A stretch of 5,404 bases of DNA from positions 1-5,404 of the forward strand of contig DAIMNI010000099.1 in the NCBI GenBank assembly GCA_036720245.1, written 5' to 3'. Positions 1 through 5,190 of this stretch are shown here, in pieces. The position numbers were made by a program, and so were the translations under genes. The stretch's first letter is position 1, and each line of letters begins with the position of its first letter. Under the pieces are notes generated by a model. That model did not search any database. It was not told where the DNA came from and was given only the letters and a program-made list of their open reading frames with translations. This stretch comes from JAAZMA01 sp036720245 (GTDB taxonomy: Bacteria; Bacillota; Clostridia; Tissierellales; Tepidimicrobiaceae).

Positions 1-85
1 CCTGATAATTTAAAATTACTGAGGAAAGAAATCTATCTGGCATAGGCATTCCTCCGCCAGTTCCCAATAAGGCTAAGTTTAACAA
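1..85 (-). CDS. rnz: Ribonuclease Z (tRNA 3'-processing endonuclease), N-terminal fragment
   Basis: This is the start of a minus-strand gene that leaves the window after 28 codons. It reads MLNLALLGTGGGMPMPDRF, then LSSVILNYQ. The pattern LGTGGGxPxPxRxxSS is the characteristic N-terminus of ribonuclease Z, a metallo-beta-lactamase-fold enzyme that cuts tRNA precursors just after the discriminator base. The zinc-binding HxHxDH motif lies beyond the window, so catalytic residues cannot be checked. The start is TTG at 85..83, chosen because a strong GGAGGG site sits 6 bases upstream (97..92) and no better start lies in frame. It follows nrdG by 59 bases on the same strand. It could be cotranscribed with nrdG, and no convincing promoter of its own was seen. 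The main alternative is another MBL-fold hydrolase with the same opening motif. Confidence 0.8.
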   Translation of the reverse strand, partial: MLNLALLGTGGGMPMPDRFLSSVILNYQ

Positions 86-91
86 TTTTAT

Positions 92-97
92 CCCTCC
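92..97 (-). promoter_or_regulatory. Ribosome binding site of rnz
   Basis: Minus-strand GGAGGG lies 6 bases before the TTG codon at 85..83. It is a near-perfect match to the 16S anti-Shine-Dalgarno sequence and decides the TTG start of the ribonuclease Z fragment. Confidence 0.75.
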
Positions 98-120
98 AAT
101 TTTATATGCATATTATTACA

Positions 121-138
121 TAAGTCAGTAAGTCAGTA
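121..138. repeat. Short tandem repeat, 8-base unit, 2.25 copies
   Basis: The unit aagtcagt is repeated head to tail (122-129 and 130-137), and the period continues one base on each side. It lies in the 59-base gap between the nrdG stop and the rnz start. No function is evident; it looks like a local slippage duplication. Confidence 0.6.
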
Positions 139-144
139 CTAGGT

Positions 145-639
145 TCAAACATTTATTTGACGCAAGGCCTGTTCTACATCAATTATTCTCTGATTACTAG
201 AGCCTCTAAATTTAAGTAACATGGATTTTTTATCTATGTCAAATTTTCCATCTATTAATATATCTGTAGCTAAAAGTAGTTCTTTCCAACTATTATTGAT
301 TTCCATTTCATTTACTATTTCTTCAAAGGTATAACCTGTGTAGGTTACCACATTTAATCCCATAGTCTTAACTTTATTAGCTAGTATCCCACAATTTCTC
401 CCCTGATGAAAAGGATCTCCCCCTGTTAGAGTTATTCCATCTAATAGAGGATTTGCCTTTGCCATATTTAAAATTTCTTCTATATCTATATAATATCCAT
501 CACTAAAGGAATGAGTCTCAGGATTATGACATCCTTCACAATTGTGTACACAGCCCTGGGTAAATACTACTAGCCTTATTCCCGGTCCATCTACTATAGA
601 TTCCTTTACTATGCCAGCGATCTTTATTTTTGTATCCAT
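145..639 (-). CDS. nrdG: Anaerobic ribonucleoside-triphosphate reductase activating protein
   Basis: NrdG is a small radical SAM enzyme that uses a [4Fe-4S] cluster and S-adenosylmethionine to make the glycyl radical on NrdD. The 164-residue product has the usual length for the family. The cluster motif is Cys30-x3-Cys34-x2-Cys37 (CVHNCEGC), preceded by the VDGPGIRLVVFTQG stretch and followed by HNP. The SAM-binding GGDP motif is at residues 73-76, and the C-terminal FRGSSNQR motif is typical of clostridial NrdG. The ATG start at 639..637 has an AGAGG ribosome binding site 7 bases upstream, and that site abuts or overlaps the nrdD stop codon (653..651). The 11-base gap after nrdD suggests cotranscription and translational coupling. 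The gene is intact even though the upstream nrdD carries an internal stop, so polarity on nrdG would be possible if that stop is real. It ends in TGA. Confidence 0.95.
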   Translation of the reverse strand: MDTKIKIAGIVKESIVDGPGIRLVVFTQGCVHNCEGCHNPETHSFSDGYYIDIEEILNMAKANPLLDGITLTGGDPFHQGRNCGILANKVKTMGLNVVTYTGYTFEEIVNEMEINNSWKELLLATDILIDGKFDIDKKSMLLKFRGSSNQRIIDVEQALRQINV

Positions 640-650
640 ATTTACACCTC

Positions 651-2438
651 TTATTTATAGGAACAGGAAAAATGTTTTACCCTATCTCTTTCTTCTGCTT
701 TTTTAGCATCATTAAATCTATCTAGGGTTCCTACTAAATATCCAGTAATCCTTCTAATTCTATCAAATTTAATATCTCCCTCTTCCCTACCACATTTAGG
801 GCAAGTGTCTCCTATGATTCCAGTATACCCACATACTGGGTCTCTATCTACTGGATGATTTATGGAACCATAGCCAATCCCTGCTTCTTTCATAACCCTT
901 ATGATTTTTTCAAAGGCTTCTAGATTTTGTGATGGGTCTCCATCTAATTCAACATAGGTAATATGACCAGCATTTGTCAATTCATGATATGGCGCCTCTG
1001 TATTTATTTTATGGAAGGCTGTATCATCATAATATACTGGTACATGAAAACTATTGGTGTAGTATTCCCTATCTGTAACCCCTTCTATATTTCCATAGAT
1101 TTCCCTGTCCATAGATACAAATCTACCAGCTGTCCCCTCTGCAAGTGTGGCAAGTAGTGTGAAATTCATATTAAATTGCTGACTTGTTTCATCTAGTCTA
1201 TTTCGCATATGACCAATTATCCCCAGTCCTAATTTTTGTGCTTCTTCACTTTCTCCATGATGCTTTCCTATTAATGCCTTTAGACATTCTGCTAATCCTA
1301 TAAAACCAATGGACAGGGTACCATGTTTTAAGATTTCTCTAATTTCATCATCTTTATCTAAAGTATCTGAATCAATCCATATACCTTGACCCATTAAAAA
1401 TGGGAAATTGCGAACTTTCTTTCCTGCCTGTATTTCAAATCTTTCTAATAATTGTTCTATTACTAAGTCTATGGTTTTATCTAATTCACTATAAAATCCA
1501 TCTATATCCCCTTGATGTTTAATGCCTAGTCTTGGTAAATTAATAGTGGTAAAACTTAAATTACCTCTTCCATTAACTATTTCTCTATCTGGGTCATATA
1601 CATTACCAATAACGCGAGTCCTGCAGCCCATATACGCAATTTCAGTCTCTGGATGGCCTTCTTTATAGTATTTTAAATTATAAGGTGCATCTATAAATGA
1701 GAAGTTTGGAAATAATCTCTTTGCACTTACTTTACAAGCTAATTTAAACAAATCATAATTTGGATCTTCTGGATTATAATTAATTCCTTCTTTTACCTTA
1801 AAAATTTGTATGGGAAATATAGGAGTTTCCCCATTGCCTAATCCTGCATCAGTAGCTAATAGCAGATTTTTTATTGCCATTCTTCCCTCTAAAGAGGTAT
1901 CTGTACCATAATTAATAGAACTAAAGGGTATTTGTGCTCCAGCTCTAGAATGCATGGTATTTAAATTGTGTACTAAGGCCTTCATAGCTTGATAAGTCCT
2001 TTTGTCTGTATCTTTATAGGCATTTCTATCTGCAAAACTTTGAACCTTTTCTACTATTTCCGGATTGTCCAATAGCTCATTTAAATATTCTGCCTCTCTT
2101 TCCCTATATACAGTATTATCTCCTAAAATAGGCAATAGATTATATTGATTTTCTAAAACCTCAAATATATTGTTTATATTATCTTCTAAATCTATTTCTC
2201 CTACTAATAATTCTATGCCTTTAATTAGATTTTCCCTATAAGTTCTCTTATAGGTTTTAGCCACACCTAATGCCATTCCATAATCAAAATTTGGTATACT
2301 TTCTCCCCCATGCTGATCGTTCTGGTTTGATTGTATGGCAATACAGGCCAATGCTGCATAGGATTCTATTTTTTGTGGTTCTCTTAAATAGCCATGTCCT
2401 GTATTAAACCCATCCTTAAATAGTTTTTCTATATCTAT
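651..2438 (-). pseudogene. nrdD: Anaerobic ribonucleoside-triphosphate reductase, catalytic part downstream of an internal stop
   Basis: This is the catalytic part of class III ribonucleotide reductase, which reduces ribonucleotide triphosphates to deoxyribonucleotides without oxygen. It continues in exactly the same frame as the N-terminal part, separated only by the TAA at 2441..2439. The full gene would be 651..2978, 775 residues. The first residues after the stop (IDIEKLF, then GFNTGHGYLREP) are conserved NrdD sequence. With the TTG at 2978 as residue 1, MGCRTRV supplies the presumed thiyl-radical Cys452, and RRITGYLVGT supplies the glycyl-radical Gly746. Their separation of 294 residues is close to what I recall for the E. 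coli and T4 enzymes. The zinc-finger region has Cys716, Cys726 and Cys729, with Asp713 where a fourth Cys could be expected. There is no ribosome binding site before the TTG at 2351 or any other internal start, so independent translation is unlikely. It is either broken, read through, or a sequence error. Confidence 0.9.
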
Positions 2439-2441
2439 TTA
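2439..2441 (-). other. In-frame ochre codon interrupting nrdD
   Basis: The TAA at codon 180 lies between TGT TGT (Cys-Cys) and ATA GAT ATA (Ile-Asp-Ile). Both flanks are in one frame (2978 and 2351 differ by a multiple of three) and both match NrdD. The same gene ends in TAA at 653..651 and neighbours end in TGA and TAG, so nothing else in the window suggests a reassigned code. Confidence 0.9.
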
Positions 2442-2978
2442 ACAACAAGTAGTGGTTAATGCTAAAAAGTCCAAATCGTGTATATGTATATCTCCACTTT
2501 TATGGGCTTTAGAATGGGCGGGATTTAGTACAAATAAATCGTAAAATTGTTTTGCACTTTCTGAACCATATTTAAGCATGGTACCCATGGCAGTATTGCC
2601 ATCTATATTGGCATTTTCCCTTTTTATATCCACTTCTCTTGCATCTTTGAAGGTTAAATCTTCAAAAGTCCTCATTAATCTGGTGTCCATTTGTCTAATT
2701 CTATTTCTTTCTGCTCTATACAAAATATATTCCTTGGCAGTTTTAGCATGTCCATTTTCTATTAAAACTTTCTCTACTGTATCTTGAATTTCTTCTACAG
2801 TTGGAATGGTATTTTTAAATCTTTCGCTTAAAATGAAGGTTACCTCTTCTGCTAGTTTTAATGCAGTATCATAGTCTTGCCCTCCAGCAGCTTGGGCTGC
2901 TTTATATATGGCATTTGCAATTTTTTCTATATTAAAAGGAACCGTCCTACCATCCCTTTTCTTAATTTTTGTAATCAA
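2439..2978 (-). CDS. nrdD: Anaerobic ribonucleoside-triphosphate reductase, N-terminal part ending at a premature TAA
   Basis: This 179-residue open part holds the N-terminal ATP-cone (about residues 2-93, starting KIKKRDG), the allosteric nucleotide-binding domain that controls overall activity. It then holds the beginning of the catalytic barrel, with SGDIHIHDLDF at about 161-171. It ends TTTCC (Cys178, Cys179) followed by TAA, where relatives have Gln (TTTCCQIDL). The most likely lesion is a single C-to-T change, CAA to TAA. The start chosen is TTG at 2978..2976, because AAGGGGGG (2993..2986) sits 7 bases upstream. A longer in-frame ATG at 3041 falls inside the proximal promoter, between the -35 and -10 elements, and adds unrelated residues, so it is rejected. 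If the stop is real, only the regulatory domain and a fragment of the barrel would be made, with no thiyl or glycyl radical residue. It heads the nrdDG operon. Confidence 0.9.
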   Translation of the reverse strand: MITKIKKRDGRTVPFNIEKIANAIYKAAQAAGGQDYDTALKLAEEVTFILSERFKNTIPTVEEIQDTVEKVLIENGHAKTAKEYILYRAERNRIRQMDTRLMRTFEDLTFKDAREVDIKRENANIDGNTAMGTMLKYGSESAKQFYDLFVLNPAHSKAHKSGDIHIHDLDFLALTTTCC

Positions 2979-2985
2979 AAATCTT

Positions 2986-2993
2986 CCCCCCTT
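2986..2993 (-). promoter_or_regulatory. Ribosome binding site of nrdD
   Basis: Minus-strand AAGGGGGG lies 7 bases before the TTG at 2978..2976. It sets the TTG as the start over the upstream in-frame ATG at 3041, which lacks such a site and lies inside the promoter. Confidence 0.7.
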
Positions 2994-3003
2994 GTAGCCA
3001 TTA

Positions 3004-3019
3004 TTTCCATATCTTGTAT
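3004..3019 (-). promoter_or_regulatory. Second NrdR-box-like site (weaker)
   Basis: Minus-strand ATACAAGATATGGAAA matches the core of the NrdR consensus (acaCwAtATaTwGtgt, as I recall it) at 8 of the 10 core positions. Its core C lies exactly 32 bp downstream of the core C of the stronger box. NrdR sites normally occur as pairs about 31-32 bp apart. It covers the predicted transcription start of the proximal nrdD promoter. The spacing makes it credible although the sequence is imperfect. Confidence 0.5.
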
Positions 3020-3024
3020 ATATA

Positions 3025-3054
3025 ATAATATCAAACCTCAATATATAGTGTCAA
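3025..3054 (-). promoter_or_regulatory. Proximal nrdD promoter
   Basis: A perfect -35 TTGACA (3054..3049) is followed after 18 bases by TATTAT (3030..3025), one mismatch from TATAAT. An alternative -10, ATATTA, lies at 17 bases. Transcription would start near 3018, giving a leader of about 40 bases before the TTG. The spacer is filled by the strong NrdR box, the position expected for repression of a ribonucleotide reductase operon. Confidence 0.7.
3036..3051 (-). promoter_or_regulatory. NrdR box (strong)
   Basis: Minus-strand ACACTATATATTGAGG fits the first 13 positions of the NrdR consensus acaCwAtATaTwGtgt, including the whole central core CTATATATTG. NrdR is the ATP-cone/zinc-ribbon repressor of ribonucleotide reductase genes in bacteria. 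The site overlaps the -35 box and spacer of the proximal nrdD promoter, so bound NrdR would block RNA polymerase. The nrdR gene itself is not in the window. Confidence 0.7.
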
Positions 3055-3106
3055 TGGCCTTTGATAATATTTTTGTGTGGCGAGTTTTTTAAAATAAAAT
3101 ACTGCC

Positions 3107-3143
3107 ATTGTCTATTATATTGGATTTTTCTACTAAAGACAAT
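3107..3143. repeat. Inverted repeat bracketing the distal promoter
   Basis: ATTGTCT (3107-3113) and its exact complement AGACAAT (3137-3143) are separated by 23 bases, 30 bp centre to centre, close to three helical turns. On the minus strand one arm covers the -35 TTGTCT of the distal promoter and the other lies just after its -10, near the start point. This could be an operator for a dimeric or tetrameric regulator, or chance in AT-rich DNA. Confidence 0.4.
3114..3142 (-). promoter_or_regulatory. Distal nrdD promoter
   Basis: -35 TTGTCT (3142..3137, 4 of 6 matches), a 17-base spacer and a perfect -10 TATAAT (3119..3114). Transcription would begin near 3107, well upstream of the NrdR-box region. 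If active, it gives nrdDG a second transcript with a leader of about 130 bases that must pass through the NrdR operator. Confidence 0.55.
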
Positions 3144-3171
3144 TGGGGATAAATTTAATAGAAAATGCTAA

Positions 3172-3187
3172 AGGGCTAGGAAGCCCT
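3172..3187 (-). terminator. Weak hairpin at the mtlD stop codon
   Basis: On the minus strand AGGGCT, loop TCCT and AGCCCT form a 6-bp stem that includes the mtlD TAG. It is followed by TTTAGCATTTTCTATT, which is U-rich but interrupted. It may act as a weak terminator of the mannitol operon or only protect the 3' end. No better terminator lies between mtlD and nrdD. Confidence 0.3.
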
Positions 3188-4342
3188 AACCCCTTGCAAG
3201 TTTTCATATTCTCTTTTTATAAGTTTTATTTCATTTAAATTTATATCCAGTCCTGTTATAGAGGATATACCTTTTTCTAAGCCTTCTTTCCTTAATATAT
3301 TTTGCATTTTCACCGCCTCTTCATCTAAGGGATAATCATAGAAGAGAGCTGCGGCAATCCCCTTTATTAAATATTTATTTTCTAGTTTATATTCAATCGT
3401 TCCTTTTAAAGGTTTTATTAATCTATCATTGTTTCCTAATTTTCTTAAGGGCTGCCTCCCAACCCTATTAATTTCATCTACTAAATATGGATTTTTAAAG
3501 CGGTTAATAATCTTTTTAATGTATTTTTCATGTTCTTTTTTATTAAAGCCATATCTTTTTATTAATACTTCCCCACTCTCAGCCATTGCATTTAATACTA
3601 TATTTTCAATTTCTAAATCTAATATACTTTCTCCTATAGTATTATAATTAGATAAATATCCTAAATAAGCGGTAATTGCATGGCCTGTGTTTAATGTAAA
3701 TAATTTTCTTTCTGCATATGCATCTAGGTTGGAGGACGTCTCCATACCATTAATTTTAGGAATATTTCCTTTAAACCTTGTCTTATCTATAATCCATTCA
3801 CTATAATCTTCCACCATAACATGTATAAGGTTTTCCATATTGTCCCTTGGTGGTGGAACGATTCTATCTACTACTGAATTTACAAATCCAATATAAGAAT
3901 TCATGAATTCTATTTCCTCTGGTTTCAAATATTTTTCAACTTCGCTCTTCAAATAATCAGCTGAACCAAAGATATTTTCACAAGGAATGATATTCAAAAA
4001 CTTGGTATTTTTATTTTCATATCTATATTTTATCCCTTTGGCAATTGTAGGTGCAATTGAAATTAAAACCTTTGGCCCAACTGCTGTGGTTATTAAAGAT
4101 ACTTCGTTAATTTCTTTAATTAATTCTTCGTCTAGGGATGAGATTGCAGATATATTTTCCACATAATCTTGTCTTTCTTCATTTCCTACTATTTCTACTA
4201 AATACTTTTTTTCAGTATTTATAGCATCAATTATATCCTTATCGATATCGGCAAAAATCACATGATAATTAGAGAGGGACAGTAGGTATCCTATAAATCC
4301 TCTTCCAATATTCCCTGCTCCAATTTGTATGACTTTTTCCAT
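3176..4342 (-). CDS. mtlD: Mannitol-1-phosphate 5-dehydrogenase
   Basis: This cytoplasmic enzyme oxidises mannitol-1-phosphate, delivered by the mannitol PTS, to fructose-6-phosphate with NAD+. The 388-residue protein is close to the usual length of about 380. The N-terminus has the Rossmann dinucleotide-binding motif IGAGNIGRGFIG (residues 7-18), with an acidic residue in FADID after the second strand, as expected for NAD. The polyol long-chain dehydrogenase signature KLFTLNTGHAITAYLG carries the conserved Lys, Asn and His of the active site. The start at 4342..4340 is an ATG preceded by GGGGGAGG, and it lies 24 bases after the end of the EIIA segment, consistent with one operon. The gene ends in TAG within a small hairpin. 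It is intact with no frameshift, unlike the PTS segments upstream. Confidence 0.95.
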   Translation of the reverse strand: MEKVIQIGAGNIGRGFIGYLLSLSNYHVIFADIDKDIIDAINTEKKYLVEIVGNEERQDYVENISAISSLDEELIKEINEVSLITTAVGPKVLISIAPTIAKGIKYRYENKNTKFLNIIPCENIFGSADYLKSEVEKYLKPEEIEFMNSYIGFVNSVVDRIVPPPRDNMENLIHVMVEDYSEWIIDKTRFKGNIPKINGMETSSNLDAYAERKLFTLNTGHAITAYLGYLSNYNTIGESILDLEIENIVLNAMAESGEVLIKRYGFNKKEHEKYIKKIINRFKNPYLVDEINRVGRQPLRKLGNNDRLIKPLKGTIEYKLENKYLIKGIAAALFYDYPLDEEAVKMQNILRKEGLEKGISSITGLDINLNEIKLIKREYENLQGVRAS

Positions 4343-4366
4343 ATTTCCTCCCCCTTAATTTTAAAA

Positions 4367-4843
4367 TTACTTGGAGATACTATTATAAATTTCCTCAATA
4401 TCCCTTGTATTTATTAATTTATCTACTGCATTTTTATCCTCTAATATATTTGCCAAATTGGATAATATATTTAAATGTTCATTATCCTTTCCAGCAATTC
4501 CAATTACTAAATATACAGTATCTCCATTTCCATAATCAATTCCATCAGGATATTGGAGTACTACTATTCCTGAACTTTTTATTTCGTCTTTAGATGCTTT
4601 GTCTCCATGAGGTATTGCTACACCATTACCTATATATGTGGATAAGACTTTTTCTCTCCTCTGAATAGAGTCTATATATTCCTTACTTACATATCCAGAT
4701 TTAAATAGTAATTTTCCGACTAAATCTAATGCCTCTTTTTTACTGTGGTTTTTTAGACCTAGTTTAATATTTTTTCTTTCTAAAATATTCTTTTTTAAAA
4801 AATCTTCTTTATCCTCTAAAAAGCCCCTCTCATTTAATGATTT
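4367..4843 (-). CDS. mtlF: Mannitol PTS EIIA domain, without a start of its own
   Basis: This domain takes phosphate from HPr and passes it to the EIIB cysteine. The reading frame was translated by hand. It begins in the A run at 4850..4841 with KSLNERGFLEDKED, then continues KNILERKNIKLGLKN and later STYIGNGVAIPHG, where the His codon at 4609..4607 is the phosphorylation site. LVIGIAGKDNEHLNILSN and the end (EEIYNSISK, then TAA at 4369..4367) are typical of the MtlF/EIIA-Mtl family, and the domain is about the usual 145 residues. No ATG, GTG or TTG lies between the EIIB frame and the domain, and no ribosome binding site is placed for the only weak option, an ATT before LERKN. It was therefore probably fused to EIIB, as in enterobacterial EIICBA, with the fusion broken by one missing A. 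mtlD follows after 24 bases. Confidence 0.85.
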   Translation of the reverse strand, partial: KSLNERGFLEDKEDFLKKNILERKNIKLGLKNHSKKEALDLVGKLLFKSGYVSKEYIDSIQRREKVLSTYIGNGVAIPHGDKASKDEIKSSGIVVLQYPDGIDYGNGDTVYLVIGIAGKDNEHLNILSNLANILEDKNAVDKLINTRDIEEIYNSISK

Positions 4844-5190
4844 TTTTTTTCTAAATTCTTTTGGGATAATTCTTCTATTAACTCTTCATATACAGGTGTG
4901 GTTAAAAAATCATCAATAGAAATATGTCTTTTATCCGGAGCCTTTTCCTTTGCCCTTTGAGTTAAACTTTTGTGAGTAATTATAATATCTCCATCTAGTG
5001 GTATATCCTCAATTGCACGATTTACAACTACTATATCTATATCTGCTTTTTTAAATTTTTCCCTTAATAAACTTGCCCCCATGGCACTAGAACCCATCCC
5101 TGCATCACAGGCAAATACAATTTTACTTATTTTTTCATCTATTGAAATTCTCTCTCTATTTTTTAGTCCTGCTACCTTTTCAGTTGCTCT
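4834..5190 (-). CDS. mtlA: Mannitol PTS EIIB domain, out of frame with EIIC and EIIA
   Basis: This is the cytoplasmic phosphocarrier domain of the mannitol permease. The motif KIVFACDAGMGSSAMGASLL carries the phosphorylated cysteine (codon at 5109..5107). The domain continues to the conserved FLTTPVYEELIEEL region and ends EKKNH with TAA (4836..4834), right after a run of ten A. It begins with linker sequence RATEKVAGLKNRERISIDEK, which should continue from the EIIC end KSFDKDEL one base out of frame. The same frame is open up to a TTG at 5232 and has an ATG at 5199, but those residues (SNPLVKVLIKMNY) are an out-of-frame reading of the EIIC end, and neither codon has a clear ribosome binding site. 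A separately translated EIIB by coupling to the EIIC stop is possible but not supported. A frameshift in one EIICB(A) gene fits better. Confidence 0.88.
   Translation of the reverse strand, partial: RATEKVAGLKNRERISIDEKISKIVFACDAGMGSSAMGASLLREKFKKADIDIVVVNRAIEDIPLDGDIIITHKSLTQRAKEKAPDKRHISIDDFLTTPVYEELIEELSQKNLEKKNH
4841..4850 (-). other. Run of ten A at the EIIB/EIIA frame change
   Basis: On the minus strand G is followed by exactly ten A and then TCATTAA. With ten A, EIIB reads EKKNH and stops. With eleven A, or a -1 shift, it reads EKKKSLNERG and runs straight into EIIA. Runs of this length are prone to polymerase slippage and to sequencing indels. Confidence 0.8.

Noticed and set aside
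101..144. Possible promoter for rnz (CTGACT, 16 bases, TATAAA on the minus strand)
   Set aside because: The predicted start would fall inside the ribosome binding site and the -35 match is poor; readthrough from nrdG is simpler.
963..1157. Plus-strand open frame of 64 codons inside nrdD
   Set aside because: It is antisense to a conserved catalytic region, has no recognisable protein features, and is explained by the opposite-strand code.
2439..2441. Selenocysteine or pyrrolysine recoding at the nrdD stop
   Set aside because: Those use TGA and TAG, whereas this is TAA, and the missing residue is Gln next to the cysteines, not a cysteine itself.
2439..2441. Group I intron or intein inserted in nrdD
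   Set aside because: The flanks are contiguous NrdD with no inserted sequence; only one codon differs.
2979..3041. Extra 21 codons at the N-terminus of nrdD starting from ATG at 3041
   Set aside because: That ATG lies inside the proximal promoter and NrdR box, has no ribosome site, and the added residues do not resemble NrdD; the TTG at 2978 with AAGGGGGG upstream is far better.
2578..3092. Plus-strand open frames antisense to the nrdD N-terminus
   Set aside because: Composition is that of a shadow of nrdD, with no ribosome site and no domain resemblance.
3429..3647. Plus-strand open frame inside mtlD
   Set aside because: It is antisense to intact, conserved mtlD.
4405..4593. Plus-strand open frame rich in Leu, Tyr and His
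   Set aside because: It is antisense to the EIIA domain, which shows a clear phosphorylation motif on the minus strand; the hydrophobic look comes from AT-rich antisense.
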